NCBI RefSeq assembly: GCF_002078015.1
Contig: NZ_LWBP01000214.1
Location: 1-60,734 of the forward strand
Source of the DNA: Niastella populi
Lineage (GTDB): Bacteria > Bacteroidota > Bacteroidia > Chitinophagales > Chitinophagaceae
Direction: 5' to 3'
DNA: 60,734 nt
In this document: positions 1 through 8,518 of the stretch, one piece after another
Position numbering within the stretch: the stretch's first letter is position 1
Layout of the letters: every line of letters begins with the position of its first letter
Program-made: the position numbers and the translations under genes
Notes under the pieces: model-generated
The model's input: the letters and a program-made list of their open reading frames with translations, nothing else
What the model was told of the DNA's origin: nothing
The model's database searches: none

Positions 1-34
1 AGCATTCCTCCCGCGGGAGGAATGCTTTATTTTA
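1..34 (+). terminator. Palindromic hairpin plus T-rich tail, probable terminator
   Basis: Positions 1-26 form a perfect palindrome with 13-nt arms (AGCATTCCTCCCG and its complement), followed by TTATTTTA. This is what a Rho-independent terminator of a gene to the left of the window would look like. It also argues that the in-frame ATG at 22, inside the hairpin, is not a start codon for the next gene. Confidence 0.6.
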
Positions 35-105
35 CAACCCGGGGTATAGGGGAGGTATACATACATATTTTGGGTATTATTCCCCTTTACTTTATATTGA
101 CAAGC

Positions 106-720
106 ATGAAAATTTGGTATTGTTTATTAGTATATTTTTTTGCCTCTGGATGCGTTGGCATAAATACAACCCGAAGATTGACGACGGACATAAAGCAGAA
201 TTTCACGAACCGTCTTGAAGGGAGGAGCACAGGTTTATTCAATAAGATAGAGATCAATGGATGTTATCGTTTAGCATTTCCATTGGTTTCAGGTTTCATA
301 AATCTTTGGGTGCCATTTGCTGATTATTTTAACACCAGGGTCAGCAATATTATCCTTGACGCCGACAACTGGAAAATTTTGAATGTTATGGCTGGCGGAT
401 TTTATCAAATCCCAATCAATAACAAGTTAAATATCAAATCGCAAATACTGGCAGGTATCAGTAGTTCGAAAAAACCTGCATATAAAGTCACCTTAAAAGA
501 CTCGCAAAATGACCTTACTTATTTTGGAAATGATCTAAAAACTGTCTTTTGCTATCGTTTAGGAACTGAATTTAACTATTCATTATATAGAAGCATTTAC
601 TTGCTTGCTGATATAAATTATTTCAGTACCAGCGCGGCAAAAGCTTCGAATAGTAATGACATAAGCGCTTATCGTTATTCCTCGCTTAATATGTCAGCAG
701 GAGTTGGGTTTGGGTTTTAA
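106..720 (+). CDS. Outer-membrane beta-barrel-like protein
   Basis: About 204 residues. The ATG at 106 was chosen because the earlier in-frame ATG at 22 lies inside the upstream terminator hairpin. The N-terminus is hydrophobic and ends in ASGC (Cys16), a possible lipobox. The rest alternates short amphipathic strands, for example GGFYQIPINNKLNIKSQILAG and IYLLADINYFS, and ends in LNMSAGVGFGF, the pattern of the small outer-membrane barrels common in Bacteroidota. This protein probably sits in the outer membrane. No specific function can be read. It lies directly before a permease stump, so it may have been inserted or duplicated there. The class is fairly sure; the start and any lipidation are not. 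Confidence 0.6.
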   Translation: MKIWYCLLVYFFASGCVGINTTRRLTTDIKQNFTNRLEGRSTGLFNKIEINGCYRLAFPLVSGFINLWVPFADYFNTRVSNIILDADNWKILNVMAGGFYQIPINNKLNIKSQILAGISSSKKPAYKVTLKDSQNDLTYFGNDLKTVFCYRLGTEFNYSLYRSIYLLADINYFSTSAAKASNSNDISAYRYSSLNMSAGVGFGF

Positions 721-790
721 CTAATCAACTTCCATAATAACGCCCGTCGCTTAGTGAATCATGAATAGATATTTTATATATTTTATTTAG

Positions 791-1006
791 GTTGACACGG
801 GGAATGGGGGTTACCCGGTAACACCCTGGTTGTTTATTGCATTTGCCACTTTTTACCTGGTAAGTACTATTGTTAATGATGTTGGCAATTATATCAACGG
901 CCTGGTACCCGTCATCAATTCATTGTTGGGATTGGCCGTTACGGCATTGGGTATTCCGGTGTACTATTATTATAAAAGAAAGAAATTACTAGCGTCTAAG
1001 TTTTAA
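791..1006 (+). pseudogene. C-terminal remnant of an APC-family amino-acid permease
   Basis: An open frame that starts right after a TAG (788-790) and has no start codon encodes about 71 residues. It reads GGYPVTPWLFIAFATFYLVS, then a second hydrophobic stretch LLGLAVTALGIPVYYYYKRK, and stops at TAA 1004-1006. The GYPVxPxLFI opening and the GIPVYYYxKR ending are the last two membrane segments of APC-superfamily amino-acid permeases of Bacteroidota. Roughly 400 upstream residues are missing, so this is a stump left by a deletion or an insertion. The neighbouring barrel gene occupies the place where the missing part would lie. Confidence 0.7.
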
Positions 1007-1120
1007 GTTCTCAGTTCCGCACTTTTCGTTGTATTTGCTTGCGGGGTTCGGTCACTTCTCCCATGCCCGCCCCCAGCCAAACAACCCCCGCCAAAAAGCT
1101 GGTGAGAAAACTTATCTGAA

Positions 1121-1627
1121 TCAGATCGTCAATTCTTTTATTAACGGGGCATGCGCAGGGTAGGCCGCGGTCAATTCATCCTGCCTGGCCAGTTCAAAAT
1201 CGACAAAATCGAAACCGGGGGAAACGGTGCAGCCCACCAGGGCATATTCGCCGCCAGGCGCTAACCGCGCAGCAAACCAGTTGCCTGCGGTTATTACACA
1301 TTGAAAGGTTTCATCATTATCGGCATCGCAGCCGAGGCGGTGTTCTATCATGCGGCCCTGTTGATCTATTTCATACACGATCAATGCATCGCCATAATAG
1401 AAATGCCATACTTCATCGCTTTTGATCTTATGAAAAGCCGAGAACTGGTGCTGTTGCAGTAAAAAATAAATGCTGGTGCAGAAGTTACGGTCGCCCGTAA
1501 AGGCAGAAGGAAGTGCCGCCACAGGCGCCATAACCGGCGAGCGGTAGATCTCCCTGAAAGCACCCCCTTCTATATGGGTAGCCAGTTGTAATTTGTTTAT
1601 CCAATATGCTGCTGTTCGTTTACTCAT
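1121..1627 (-). CDS. Cupin family protein (DUF985 type)
   Basis: 168 residues. The sequence opens with AAYWINKLQLATHIEGGAFREIYRS and contains the cupin signature FSAFHKIKSDEVWHFYYGD, followed by APGGEYALVGCTVSPGFDFVDFEL. These are hallmarks of the DUF985 cupins: single-domain beta-barrel proteins, about 160 residues long, with His/Glu positions able to hold a metal. The substrate is unknown; relatives include sugar-epimerase-like folds. Length and both ends fit the family. It lies about 130 nt downstream of the HU-domain gene, separated by an inverted-repeat block, so it is probably transcribed separately. Confidence 0.85.
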   Translation of the reverse strand: MSKRTAAYWINKLQLATHIEGGAFREIYRSPVMAPVAALPSAFTGDRNFCTSIYFLLQQHQFSAFHKIKSDEVWHFYYGDALIVYEIDQQGRMIEHRLGCDADNDETFQCVITAGNWFAARLAPGGEYALVGCTVSPGFDFVDFELARQDELTAAYPAHAPLIKELTI

Positions 1628-1757
1628 ACTTAACGCTTAATGCTGAACGCGAAACGCGGAACGCTATATCCTGAATTTCAGGCTTTCCGAAATTATTCGG
1701 AATGAACCTAAATCGGAGGGCGGCGTTGGGCCTTAAGCGTTTAGCGTTTAGCGGTAT
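1628..1757. repeat. Self-complementary intergenic word repeat (ACGCTTAA/TTAAGCGT type)
   Basis: The left block (1628-1663) is built of words such as TTAACGCTTAATGC and GAACGCGAAACGC. The right block (1732-1752) carries the complementary words TTAAGCGTTTAGCGTTTAGC. Between them lies a tight hairpin, TTCCGAA-atta-TTCGGAA (about 1685-1702). The whole gap can fold into an imperfect stem. It sits downstream of the minus-strand HU-domain gene, where it may end transcription. Confidence 0.6.
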
Positions 1758-1760
1758 TTT

Positions 1761-2765
1761 TTATTCTATCGTCACCTTCTTATCTCTCGCACCCCAGTAC
1801 CAAAAACGTAATGAATCTTTTATGCGGGTAGTATCGGCCGGTGTTCCGGGTAAAGAAATAACAATTTTGAATAATACGGAGTCGGCGGTTTCAAGCTGCA
1901 CTTTTGGTTTCAGCCTGTTCAGCATATTCACCGCGGTTGTTTGTGACCGGGTTGTTTGAAGTACATATTTGTACATTTTTGAAGGACCGGCAGCAGCGGA
2001 AGTCGTTGTTGTGGTAGCCTGCGCAAAATCATTCCCGGTATCGGCTTTGGCCGCTTCATGAAGCAGAATACTGTCTTTATTTATAACGTTCTCCAATTGT
2101 TTTTTGGGATCGTTGATGTTCGACAGGTAGGAAGAAGCCTGCGGTTGTGTGTCCTCAGCATTGGCGGTTGACGCGGTAACCGTTTTAGGGTCGGTCTTCA
2201 CTTTATTCGAAAACAAACTGTAGCCACCCCACACAATGATACCAACGCCCACGATCACCCCAATTACAATGGCCACGCGGCGGATCTGTGCGTTGCGGGC
2301 CTCATTGGGATCGTCATCGAAAACAGATTTCTTTTTAGGTTTATTTGCTGAATCGAGATGTTCTGCGTTCGTCAATGGCGGCGGCGGTTCAAGGCGTTGC
2401 ACAACAGGATGGCCGGGTGTAAATTCATAAACGCTTTCGCGGTTCTTTTGTAAAGTGCCGATGCCTTCTATATGAAATGGCTTGCCGATATTCAGCATCA
2501 GTTTGCCGTCGGCAACAAATGTTTCAAGGTCCGATTCTGCCAGCGGCCTGATCTTACCGGTATGTTTCCTGATAAAATCGATCAGTTCTTCATCGGGACG
2601 GGCAATGTTTTTTTGTGCAAAATGAATGTGGTCAAGAAGATCGTTTGAATTTTTATCTATATTCTGAACGTCAACGGCGACATCGAGATAAAATGTGCCT
2701 ATACCAGGTAAGTTCAGTCTCTTATTCTGGTAAAAATACTGTGCTACTAGAACCGAAATTTTCAA
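1761..2765 (-). CDS. HU/CCDC81-type envelope protein with SPOR-like C-terminus
   Basis: 334 residues. Residues 1-125 (ISVLVAQYFYQNKRLNLPGIGTF, then FHIEGIGTLQKN) show two GIGT(F/L) turns, typical of the paired HU-like domains of the Bacteroidota CCDC81-like family. Residues about 168-188 form one transmembrane helix (VAIVIGVIVGVGIIVWGGYSL). A low-complexity linker follows. The last 75 residues (YKYVLQTTRSQTTAVNMLNRL to KKVTIE) resemble a SPOR peptidoglycan-binding domain. The likely topology is a cytoplasmic HU part and a periplasmic SPOR part, which could link nucleoid or cytoplasm to the cell wall; that role is inference. Divergent from the small membrane protein at 2881. Confidence 0.75.
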   Translation of the reverse strand: MKISVLVAQYFYQNKRLNLPGIGTFYLDVAVDVQNIDKNSNDLLDHIHFAQKNIARPDEELIDFIRKHTGKIRPLAESDLETFVADGKLMLNIGKPFHIEGIGTLQKNRESVYEFTPGHPVVQRLEPPPPLTNAEHLDSANKPKKKSVFDDDPNEARNAQIRRVAIVIGVIVGVGIIVWGGYSLFSNKVKTDPKTVTASTANAEDTQPQASSYLSNINDPKKQLENVINKDSILLHEAAKADTGNDFAQATTTTTSAAAGPSKMYKYVLQTTRSQTTAVNMLNRLKPKVQLETADSVLFKIVISLPGTPADTTRIKDSLRFWYWGARDKKVTIE

Positions 2766-2835
2766 GAGATTAAGGATTTTTGGCGTAAGTTAAGTATTAT
2801 TTATCGCTGCCACAATACACGAATACGGAAGTTAT

Positions 2836-2843
2836 TACTTTTG
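2836..2843 (+). promoter_or_regulatory. -7 promoter element TACTTTTG
   Basis: TACTTTTG matches the Bacteroidota -7 consensus TAnnTTTG and lies 37 nt before the ATG at 2881. No clear TTTG box is visible 19-21 nt upstream. Confidence 0.45.
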
Positions 2844-2880
2844 CGGGAAGTTTATTCGATTGTGGATTAATTTATTATGC

Positions 2881-3219
2881 ATGCTTACGGAATCAGAAAA
2901 GCGGTTTTTGGCGTACTGGGAAGCTAACCGGTTACGCGAAAAAAAGATCAATAAACAGTTGTTATTGGGCCTGCCCATAGGGCTGCTGTTTGCAGTTCCC
3001 GTATTAATTTTATTATTTTCAGGCCGGTTATGGTACCAGCGTGCCAGTATGGAGGCAAATAGCCAAAGCAGTCCGGTCGTACTAATTATTGCTATCATAT
3101 GTATTGCTGTTTTTGTGGCTTTATTTTATAAACGCCATCAGTGGGACCAGCGGGAGCAGCATTATCTGGAATTGAAGGCTAAAGAGCAGGAAGAATCAAC
3201 AATAAGCAATAGACAATAA
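2881..3219 (+). CDS. Small two-helix membrane protein, Bacteroidota-conserved
   Basis: 112 residues from the ATG at 2881. A TTG at 2860 is in frame, but the ATG fits better between the -7 box at 2836 and the conserved LTESEKRFLAYWEANR opening. An amphipathic N-terminus is followed by two membrane segments, LLLGLPIGLLFAVPVLILLF and SPVVLIIAIICIAVFVALFY, and a charged tail WDQREQHYLELKAKEQEE. Proteins with this layout are frequent in Chitinophagaceae but have no assigned function. Confidence 0.7.
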   Translation: MLTESEKRFLAYWEANRLREKKINKQLLLGLPIGLLFAVPVLILLFSGRLWYQRASMEANSQSSPVVLIIAIICIAVFVALFYKRHQWDQREQHYLELKAKEQEESTISNRQ

Positions 3220-3365
3220 GCAAAGGGAGATTCGCGATTAATAGGGAACCCTGAAAAGCGGCAATTCTTGCCAATTGCAAATTGCCGATTGCCAATTGGT
3301 TAAAGCAGCAAACATCTCTATATCATTGTCTTTTACCTGGCTAATCATAAACAAATCAATTTCTA

Positions 3366-3854
3366 ATGAGAAATCTTGTTTGGGGTTTTCTGTGCTTTGT
3401 CCTTTTTTATAGCTGTAAAAAAGAATCGGGTTGCGGTTACGGCGACCATAACATTGTGGCTCCGGCGAACGAACAACAGGATGTAGAAACATATCTTACT
3501 TCTAATAATATTTATTCGGTGGGTAAAGACGCAAGCGGTTTGTATTACCAGGTCTTCGATCATGGTGAAGGCAACAGTAATCCCGGTCTTTGTTCGCAGG
3601 TAGAATTGACGTATACCGGCAAACTCACCAACGGAACCGTCTTTGAACAGAAAAGTACCGCATTTACACTGGGTTCCTCCATTGAAGGATTTCGAAAAGG
3701 GATTCCGCTTATTAAAAAAGGCGGACATATGAAACTGTATATTCCACCCGCACTGGCTTATGGTTCAAAAGAAATAAAGGATGAAAGCGGGAAGGTCATC
3801 ATTCCGGCCAATTCCATTCTTGTCTTCGATATCTCGCTCACTTCGTTCTATTAA
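3366..3854 (+). CDS. FKBP-type peptidyl-prolyl isomerase lipoprotein
   Basis: 162 residues. The signal peptide ends in a lipobox, FYSC (Cys17), so the protein should be lipid-anchored outside the cytoplasm. The FKBP domain spans about residues 70-160. It shows VELTYTGKLTNGTVFEQ (VxVxYTGxLxDGxxFD type), EGFRKGIPLIKKGGHMKLYI, PPALAYGSKEI and the closing NSILVFDISL. This fold isomerises X-Pro bonds and usually assists the folding of exported proteins. The usual Ile-Pro (IP) active-site motif appears as IPANSIL, typical of FKBPs. It stands alone, 69 nt before the TTG start of the serine dehydratase gene. Confidence 0.88.
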   Translation: MRNLVWGFLCFVLFYSCKKESGCGYGDHNIVAPANEQQDVETYLTSNNIYSVGKDASGLYYQVFDHGEGNSNPGLCSQVELTYTGKLTNGTVFEQKSTAFTLGSSIEGFRKGIPLIKKGGHMKLYIPPALAYGSKEIKDESGKVIIPANSILVFDISLTSFY

Positions 3855-3899
3855 CGCTTTAACAGCATTACGGTTAAACTAACATTTGTTATTTTCACC

Positions 3900-3907
3900 T
3901 ACATTTG
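3900..3907 (+). promoter_or_regulatory. -7 promoter element TACATTTG of sdaA
   Basis: TACATTTG matches TAnnTTTG exactly and ends 16 nt before the proposed TTG start at 3924. The messenger would then have a leader of only about 10 nt. No matching -33 box is visible at the usual distance. Confidence 0.4.
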
Positions 3908-3923
3908 CCCAAAATGCAGCCCT

Positions 3924-5351
3924 TTGCCACACGAAGCAATTTCCGTATTCGACATATTTAAGATCGGTGTAGGTCCATCCAGCTCCCATACGCTTGGCCC
4001 CTGGCGGGCCGCCCTTTTATTTTTACAATCCCTTGAACAGAAGCACCAGTTGTTACAGGTAACCTCATTACAGGTGCTGTTGTATGGCTCGCTTGCCAAA
4101 ACAGGCAAAGGGCATGGTACCGATGTGGCCGTGCTGATGGGTTTAAGCGGCGAAGATCCTGTAACCTGCGAGGTAGCACTTATCGATGAGAAAGTACAGC
4201 GCATCCGCACTACCAAAAAACTGTTGCTGCAGGGCAAACATGAAATAGATTTCGACCCGGCAACGGGTGTTGAGTTCCTGTTCACTGAATCATTACCCTA
4301 TCATCCCAATGCATTAACATTCATGATCACCCTCGTTAACGGCGAACAGCATGCCGCCACCTATTACTCGGTGGGCGGTGGTTTTGTACAGCAGGAAGGC
4401 GAGCAGGGGGCGGCAACCGCTTCGGTGCAGTTGCCTTTTCCTGTTAACAATGCCGGCGACCTGTTGCACTGGTGCCGTAAAACGGGGTTAAGCATTAGTG
4501 AAGTGGTAATGGAAAATGAGCATAGCTGGCGCAGTGAGGAAGAAACCCGCAAGGGCGTTTTGAAAATATGGCAGGTGATGAAAGAATGTATGTACCGCGG
4601 ATGCCATAGCCACGGAATGCTGCCCGGTGGCCTGCAGGTAAAAAGAAGGGCCGCAGACCTTAATAAAAAGCTATTGCAGGGCAAAACGTATGAGGATTAT
4701 GATTCATGGATAAAGGCAATTCGCGCCGGTGGCAGCGATTTTAAATACATTCTGGACTGGGTGAGCTGTTTTGCGCTGGCCATTAATGAAGAAAATGCCT
4801 CTTTTGGCCGCGTGGTAACGGCGCCTACCAACGGCGCGGCCGGTGTAATTCCGGCAGTATTGCATTACCTGGTGGTGTTCTGCGACGGGTATAATGATGA
4901 AAAGATCCTGCAGTTCATGTTCACCGCTTCTGAAATAGGCAGCATATTCAAAAAAGGCGCTACTATTTCGGCTGCCATGGGCGGGTGCCAGGCTGAAATT
5001 GGCGTATCCTCTGCCATGGCCGCTGCCGGGCTTACAGAAGTACTGGGTGGCAGCCAGCGCCAGACGATGATGGCGGCGGAAATTGCCATGGAACATCATT
5101 TGGGATTAACCTGCGATCCCATTGGCGGACTGGTTCAAATTCCCTGTATTGAAAGAAATACCATGGGCGCCATAAAAGCCATTACCGCGTCGCAACTGGC
5201 GCAGCAAAGCACGCCCGATTTTGCCAAAGTATCGCTCGATAACGTTATAAAAACCATGTGGGATACGGCCATTGACATGAGCCATAAGTATAAAGAAACT
5301 GCCGAGGGCGGGTTGGCGGTGAATATACCGTTGAGTTTACCGGAATGTTAA
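3924..5351 (+). CDS. sdaA: L-serine ammonia-lyase (iron-sulfur L-serine dehydratase)
   Basis: 475 residues. The start is TTG at 3924; no in-frame ATG lies between the upstream stop (3852) and the conserved [20 protein letters not shown] opening. This single-chain enzyme deaminates L-serine to pyruvate and ammonia in the cytoplasm. The N-terminal beta domain (about 1-150) carries the SSSHT motif. The alpha domain carries [31 protein letters not shown] and the family Cys residues that ligate the oxygen-sensitive 4Fe-4S cluster. Length is typical for the one-chain form. It appears monocistronic, with its own -7 box at 3900 and a repeat block downstream. Confidence 0.95.
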   Translation: MPHEAISVFDIFKIGVGPSSSHTLGPWRAALLFLQSLEQKHQLLQVTSLQVLLYGSLAKTGKGHGTDVAVLMGLSGEDPVTCEVALIDEKVQRIRTTKKLLLQGKHEIDFDPATGVEFLFTESLPYHPNALTFMITLVNGEQHAATYYSVGGGFVQQEGEQGAATASVQLPFPVNNAGDLLHWCRKTGLSISEVVMENEHSWRSEEETRKGVLKIWQVMKECMYRGCHSHGMLPGGLQVKRRAADLNKKLLQGKTYEDYDSWIKAIRAGGSDFKYILDWVSCFALAINEENASFGRVVTAPTNGAAGVIPAVLHYLVVFCDGYNDEKILQFMFTASEIGSIFKKGATISAAMGGCQAEIGVSSAMAAAGLTEVLGGSQRQTMMAAEIAMEHHLGLTCDPIGGLVQIPCIERNTMGAIKAITASQLAQQSTPDFAKVSLDNVIKTMWDTAIDMSHKYKETAEGGLAVNIPLSLPEC

Positions 5352-5528
5352 ATACAGCTGTAAGCAAATACAGAATACAGCTGCAAGCTTCAAGCTATAA
5401 GCTGTAAGCGAATACAGATACAGCTACAAGCTGCAAGCGAATACAGCTGCACGCTACAGGCGAAGACTGCCTTAAGCTTAGCTTACAGCTTTTGTATTTG
5501 CTTATAGCTTACGGTTTAAAGCTTATAG
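5352..5528. repeat. Intergenic word repeat (AATACAGCTGCAAGCTT type) with complementary halves
   Basis: The left part repeats words such as AATACAGCTGCAAGC and AAGCTATAAGCTGTAAGC. The right part (about 5470-5526) carries the complement: CTTAGCTTACAGCTTTTGTA, TTGCTTATAGC. The gap lies between the convergent genes sdaA (+) and mqnE (-), so the folded block could end transcription from both sides. Confidence 0.65.
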
Positions 5529-6698
5529 CTAATTCAATCCCGGTTTCACATCGATCTGCGCAACATCCAGGTCACTGTAATCGTGTAATACGTTGTACAA
5601 GGTATCGCGTTCAACGGGTTTTCTTTTTGCCTGTTTTATCAGGGTTACCAGTTGGGCAGTGCTCATAGCCGGGTTTTGTTCTTCTGAACCAGCCATGGAG
5701 TATATTTTGGTAGAATCGTCGATGGTGCCGTCGATATCATTCACCCCGAACGATAAAGTAAGTTGTGCATTATGACGTCCCAGCATTGGCCAGTAGGCTT
5801 TCAGGTGCGGGAAGTTATCCATATACAGGCGGGCAATGGCGTACATACGCATATCCTCGATAACACCCGATTCGGCCACGTCGCTCATGTCGTTCTGCTT
5901 ATTGCGGAATTTAAGCGGAATGAATGTATTGAAACCGCCCGTTTTATCCTGCAACTGGCGCAGGCGTTCCATATGGTCTATGCGGTGTTGGTATGCTTCT
6001 ATATGACCATACAGCATGGTGGCATTGCTATGCATGCCGAGGCTGTGCGCCGCTTCATGAATTTCGAGCCAGCCGTTGGCATCTACCTTATCGGCGCAGA
6101 TCTTTTCCCTGATCTCAGGTGCAAAGATCTCGGCGCCGCCGCCGGGTAAAGAATCCAGTCCGGCCTCGTGCAGGTATTTCATGCCTTCGGCTGCGGTTTT
6201 CTTTGCTTTGCGGAACATATAATCCAGCTCAACGGGGGTAAAACCCTTGATATGCAGTTCGGGCCGGTGCGCTTTTATTTTGCGCAACAGATCGGCAAAG
6301 AACTCAAGGTTCAGTTTGGGGTGAACGCCGCCTACGATATGCACCTCGGTAACCGGTTTGCCATCATAGCTTTTCACGATGTTCAGCATTTGATCGGTGG
6401 TAAGTTCCCAGCCTTCCTCACGGTGCGCATACAGGCGCGAATAGGAGCAAAAGGCACAGGCGAACACACACACGTTGGTGGGCTCTATATGAAAATTTCT
6501 GTTGAAATACGTTGTATCACCATGCAGGCGCTCGCGTACAAAATTGGCCAGGGCGCCTACAAAGGGCAAACCGCCTTTTTCGAACAATAACAACCCGTCT
6601 TCAGGGGAAATACGTTGTTTGTTTACTATTTTTTCGCCGATAACACGAAGGGCGGGGTCTTTTTCTGCTGCTATAACCTGCTGAATGTTAGTACTCAT
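5529..6698 (-). CDS. mqnE: Aminofutalosine synthase, radical SAM enzyme of the menaquinone futalosine pathway
   Basis: 389 residues from the Met at 6698; an in-frame Met 14 codons upstream precedes no conserved sequence. The radical-SAM motif is C77-xxx-C81-xx-C84 (in TNVCVFACAFCSYSR), which binds the 4Fe-4S cluster. HIVGGVHP, LPGGGAEIF, HSNATMLYGHIE and GGFNTFIPLKFRN are typical of MqnE rather than the cyclase MqnC. The enzyme joins 3-[(1-carboxyvinyl)oxy]benzoate to SAM, giving aminodeoxyfutalosine. Other mqn genes are not in the window. The gene is flanked on both sides by word-repeat blocks and is probably monocistronic. Confidence 0.9.
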   Translation of the reverse strand: MSTNIQQVIAAEKDPALRVIGEKIVNKQRISPEDGLLLFEKGGLPFVGALANFVRERLHGDTTYFNRNFHIEPTNVCVFACAFCSYSRLYAHREEGWELTTDQMLNIVKSYDGKPVTEVHIVGGVHPKLNLEFFADLLRKIKAHRPELHIKGFTPVELDYMFRKAKKTAAEGMKYLHEAGLDSLPGGGAEIFAPEIREKICADKVDANGWLEIHEAAHSLGMHSNATMLYGHIEAYQHRIDHMERLRQLQDKTGGFNTFIPLKFRNKQNDMSDVAESGVIEDMRMYAIARLYMDNFPHLKAYWPMLGRHNAQLTLSFGVNDIDGTIDDSTKIYSMAGSEEQNPAMSTAQLVTLIKQAKRKPVERDTLYNVLHDYSDLDVAQIDVKPGLN

Positions 6699-6740
6699 TT
6701 GATAGGGATTTGCTTCCGTATGTAACAATAAAACGGGCAC

Positions 6741-6967
6741 AAAGTTACGGGAAAACAGCTACAAGCCCCAAGCTGATAGCTGCAAGCAAATACAGAATAC
6801 AGGGGAAAGCGGAAGGCCTAAAGCCTAAGGCAAATACAGAAGACAGCCGAAAGCTGATACAAAATACAGTCTAAGCAGGCATAGCGGAATGCCAATCGCA
6901 GCAGGTTGATGCGTAATCACGAGCAATGTATTTCATTATCACATTATCTAATTATCACATTATCAAA
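6741..6967. repeat. Intergenic word-repeat block
   Basis: The first half repeats ACAGCTACAAGC, AAATACAGAA and related words of the type seen at 5352-5528. The second part (about 6931-6967) consists of TTATCACATTATCTAATTATC words, complementary to the GTGATAATGTGATAATG run at 27850-27878. It lies downstream of nupC (minus strand) and upstream of mqnE (minus strand). Confidence 0.6.
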
Positions 6968-8263
6968 TTACATTAAAGCCCCTGCTATCGTTCCGCACAT
7001 CAAACATGCAATAGTACCGCCGATAAGCGCCTTAACGCCCAGTTCGGTAAGGTTGCGGCGCTGGTTGGGCGCCAGCTGGCTGATGCCGCCGATCTGAATG
7101 CCGATGGAAGCGAAATTGGCAAAACCACACAACGCATAGGTGGCTATCAGGATCGATTTGGGATCGGTTATTTGTCCGGATGATTTCATGCTGCCGAAAG
7201 AAATATAGGCAACAAATTCATTGAGGATGGTCTTCTCGCCCAGTAGCTGCCCTACCTGTACCATCTCCTGGCTTTTGACGCCAATAAGCCAGGCAACGGG
7301 GGAGAACACATAGCCGAGGATCATTTGCAGGGATAATGAATCGTAGCGGCCGTTGGTTACGCGGGCAATATCGTCATTGATACTGAACCAGTAACCAACC
7401 GATCCCAGGATCCAGTTGCACAAATACATTAAGGCGGTAAATACGATAAGCATAGCGCCTACGTTCACGGCCAGTTTAAGGCCGTCGGTTGTGCCCAGGG
7501 AAATAGCGTCGAGAAAGTTATCACCTATTTTTTCTTTAGGCACCTTCAGCTCCCTGATGAAGGTTTCGTTCTGGGGAAATAATATTTTAGAAACAACGAT
7601 GGCGGCGGGGGCGCTCATGATGCTCTGGCTCAGCATATGCAATGCGAAATACTTTTGCTGCACGATATCGTTACCGCCGAGGAAACCAACATAGGCAGCC
7701 AGAACGCTGCCGGCGGTATTGGCCATGCCACCCACCATGATGCAAAGCATTTCGCTGCGGTTCATTTTATCGAGGAAGGGCCTGATCATCAGCGGCGCTT
7801 CCGTTTGACCGAGAAAAATATTGGCAGCCGTAGAAACGCTTTCAGGACCGGAGATACCCAATTTCTTCAGCATCCAGGCGAACACATACACTATTTTTTG
7901 CAGAATGCCGAGGTAGTATAACATGGCCGAAAGGGCGGCAAAGAAAATGATATTGGGCAACACCTGCACGGCAAACACATATGCCCAGCTGCCCGTAGGA
8001 TCGGCCAGTTTACCAAAAATGAATTCTATACCCTTATGACCTATATTGATAAGCTCAACGAATTTATCGCTCACCCAGCCAAAAACGATCTTGATAAAGT
8101 TGACTTTCAAAACACCCAGCGCAAAACACAACTGGGCCACCACGCCAATGCCCACCAGTTTCCAGTTGATCGCCCGCCGGTTATTGCTCAGCAAAAAACA
8201 CACGAAGATGAGGAAGAACATACCTAATGCACCGCGCGAAATGTTTTCAAGTACCGGGGTCAT
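6968..8263 (-). CDS. nupC: Concentrative nucleoside transporter (NupC/CNT family)
   Basis: 431 residues, all membrane-spanning in character. It shows the family signatures VQVLPNIIFFAALSAMLYYLG, GISGPESVSTAANIFLGQTEAPL (the conserved G-Q-T-E-A-P-L loop) and VGGMANTAGSVLAAYVGFLGG in the middle. The last third carries GTTDGLKLAVNVGAMLIVF and the terminal pair of helices. CNT proteins import nucleosides with sodium or protons across the inner membrane. Length is typical. A 17-nt-arm dyad (8311-8354) lies about 50 nt upstream of the start and may control it. Confidence 0.92.
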   Translation of the reverse strand: MTPVLENISRGALGMFFLIFVCFLLSNNRRAINWKLVGIGVVAQLCFALGVLKVNFIKIVFGWVSDKFVELINIGHKGIEFIFGKLADPTGSWAYVFAVQVLPNIIFFAALSAMLYYLGILQKIVYVFAWMLKKLGISGPESVSTAANIFLGQTEAPLMIRPFLDKMNRSEMLCIMVGGMANTAGSVLAAYVGFLGGNDIVQQKYFALHMLSQSIMSAPAAIVVSKILFPQNETFIRELKVPKEKIGDNFLDAISLGTTDGLKLAVNVGAMLIVFTALMYLCNWILGSVGYWFSINDDIARVTNGRYDSLSLQMILGYVFSPVAWLIGVKSQEMVQVGQLLGEKTILNEFVAYISFGSMKSSGQITDPKSILIATYALCGFANFASIGIQIGGISQLAPNQRRNLTELGVKALIGGTIACLMCGTIAGALM

Positions 8264-8310
8264 AATGATGTTTTGGTGTAGTTGAAATTTTTAAGGTATA
8301 TAAATTTACA

Positions 8311-8354
8311 ATGGTTCGTGTGTATTCCGCTACTGCAGAATATACGCGAACCAT
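8311..8354. promoter_or_regulatory. Long dyad in the nupC leader
   Basis: Arm one (ATGGTTCGTGTGTATTC, 8311-8327) and arm two (GAATATACGCGAACCAT, 8338-8354) are complementary at 15 of 17 positions around a 10-nt loop. It lies between the terminator of the upstream lipoprotein gene and the nupC start, with no T-tract, so an operator or leader structure is more likely than a terminator. Confidence 0.45.
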
Positions 8355-8455
8355 GGCCAGCTGTTAGGGTATGAGTAGCAATATAACGGAATAATTTTAA
8401 TTCGCAATAATACAGCTTAATTATCAATGTAAATGGTGATCATAGGCATACAATG

Positions 8456-8485
8456 AAAAAGCGACCCTGTAACAGGATCGCTTTT
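8456..8485 (-). terminator. Terminator of the lipoprotein gene at 8519
   Basis: AAAAGCGA (8457-8464) pairs with TCGCTTTT (8478-8485) around CCTGTAACAGG-like inner pairs. The stem ends in T-tracts on both strands. It begins 34 nt after the stop of the minus-strand gene. Confidence 0.8.
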
Positions 8486-8518
8486 GAGTATCGTTGAATG
8501 CTTTGCTTAATTGCAGGG

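Noticed and set aside
22-105. Upstream in-frame ATG of the first barrel gene
   Set aside because: It lies inside the terminator palindrome; the ATG at 106 gives a proper signal region.
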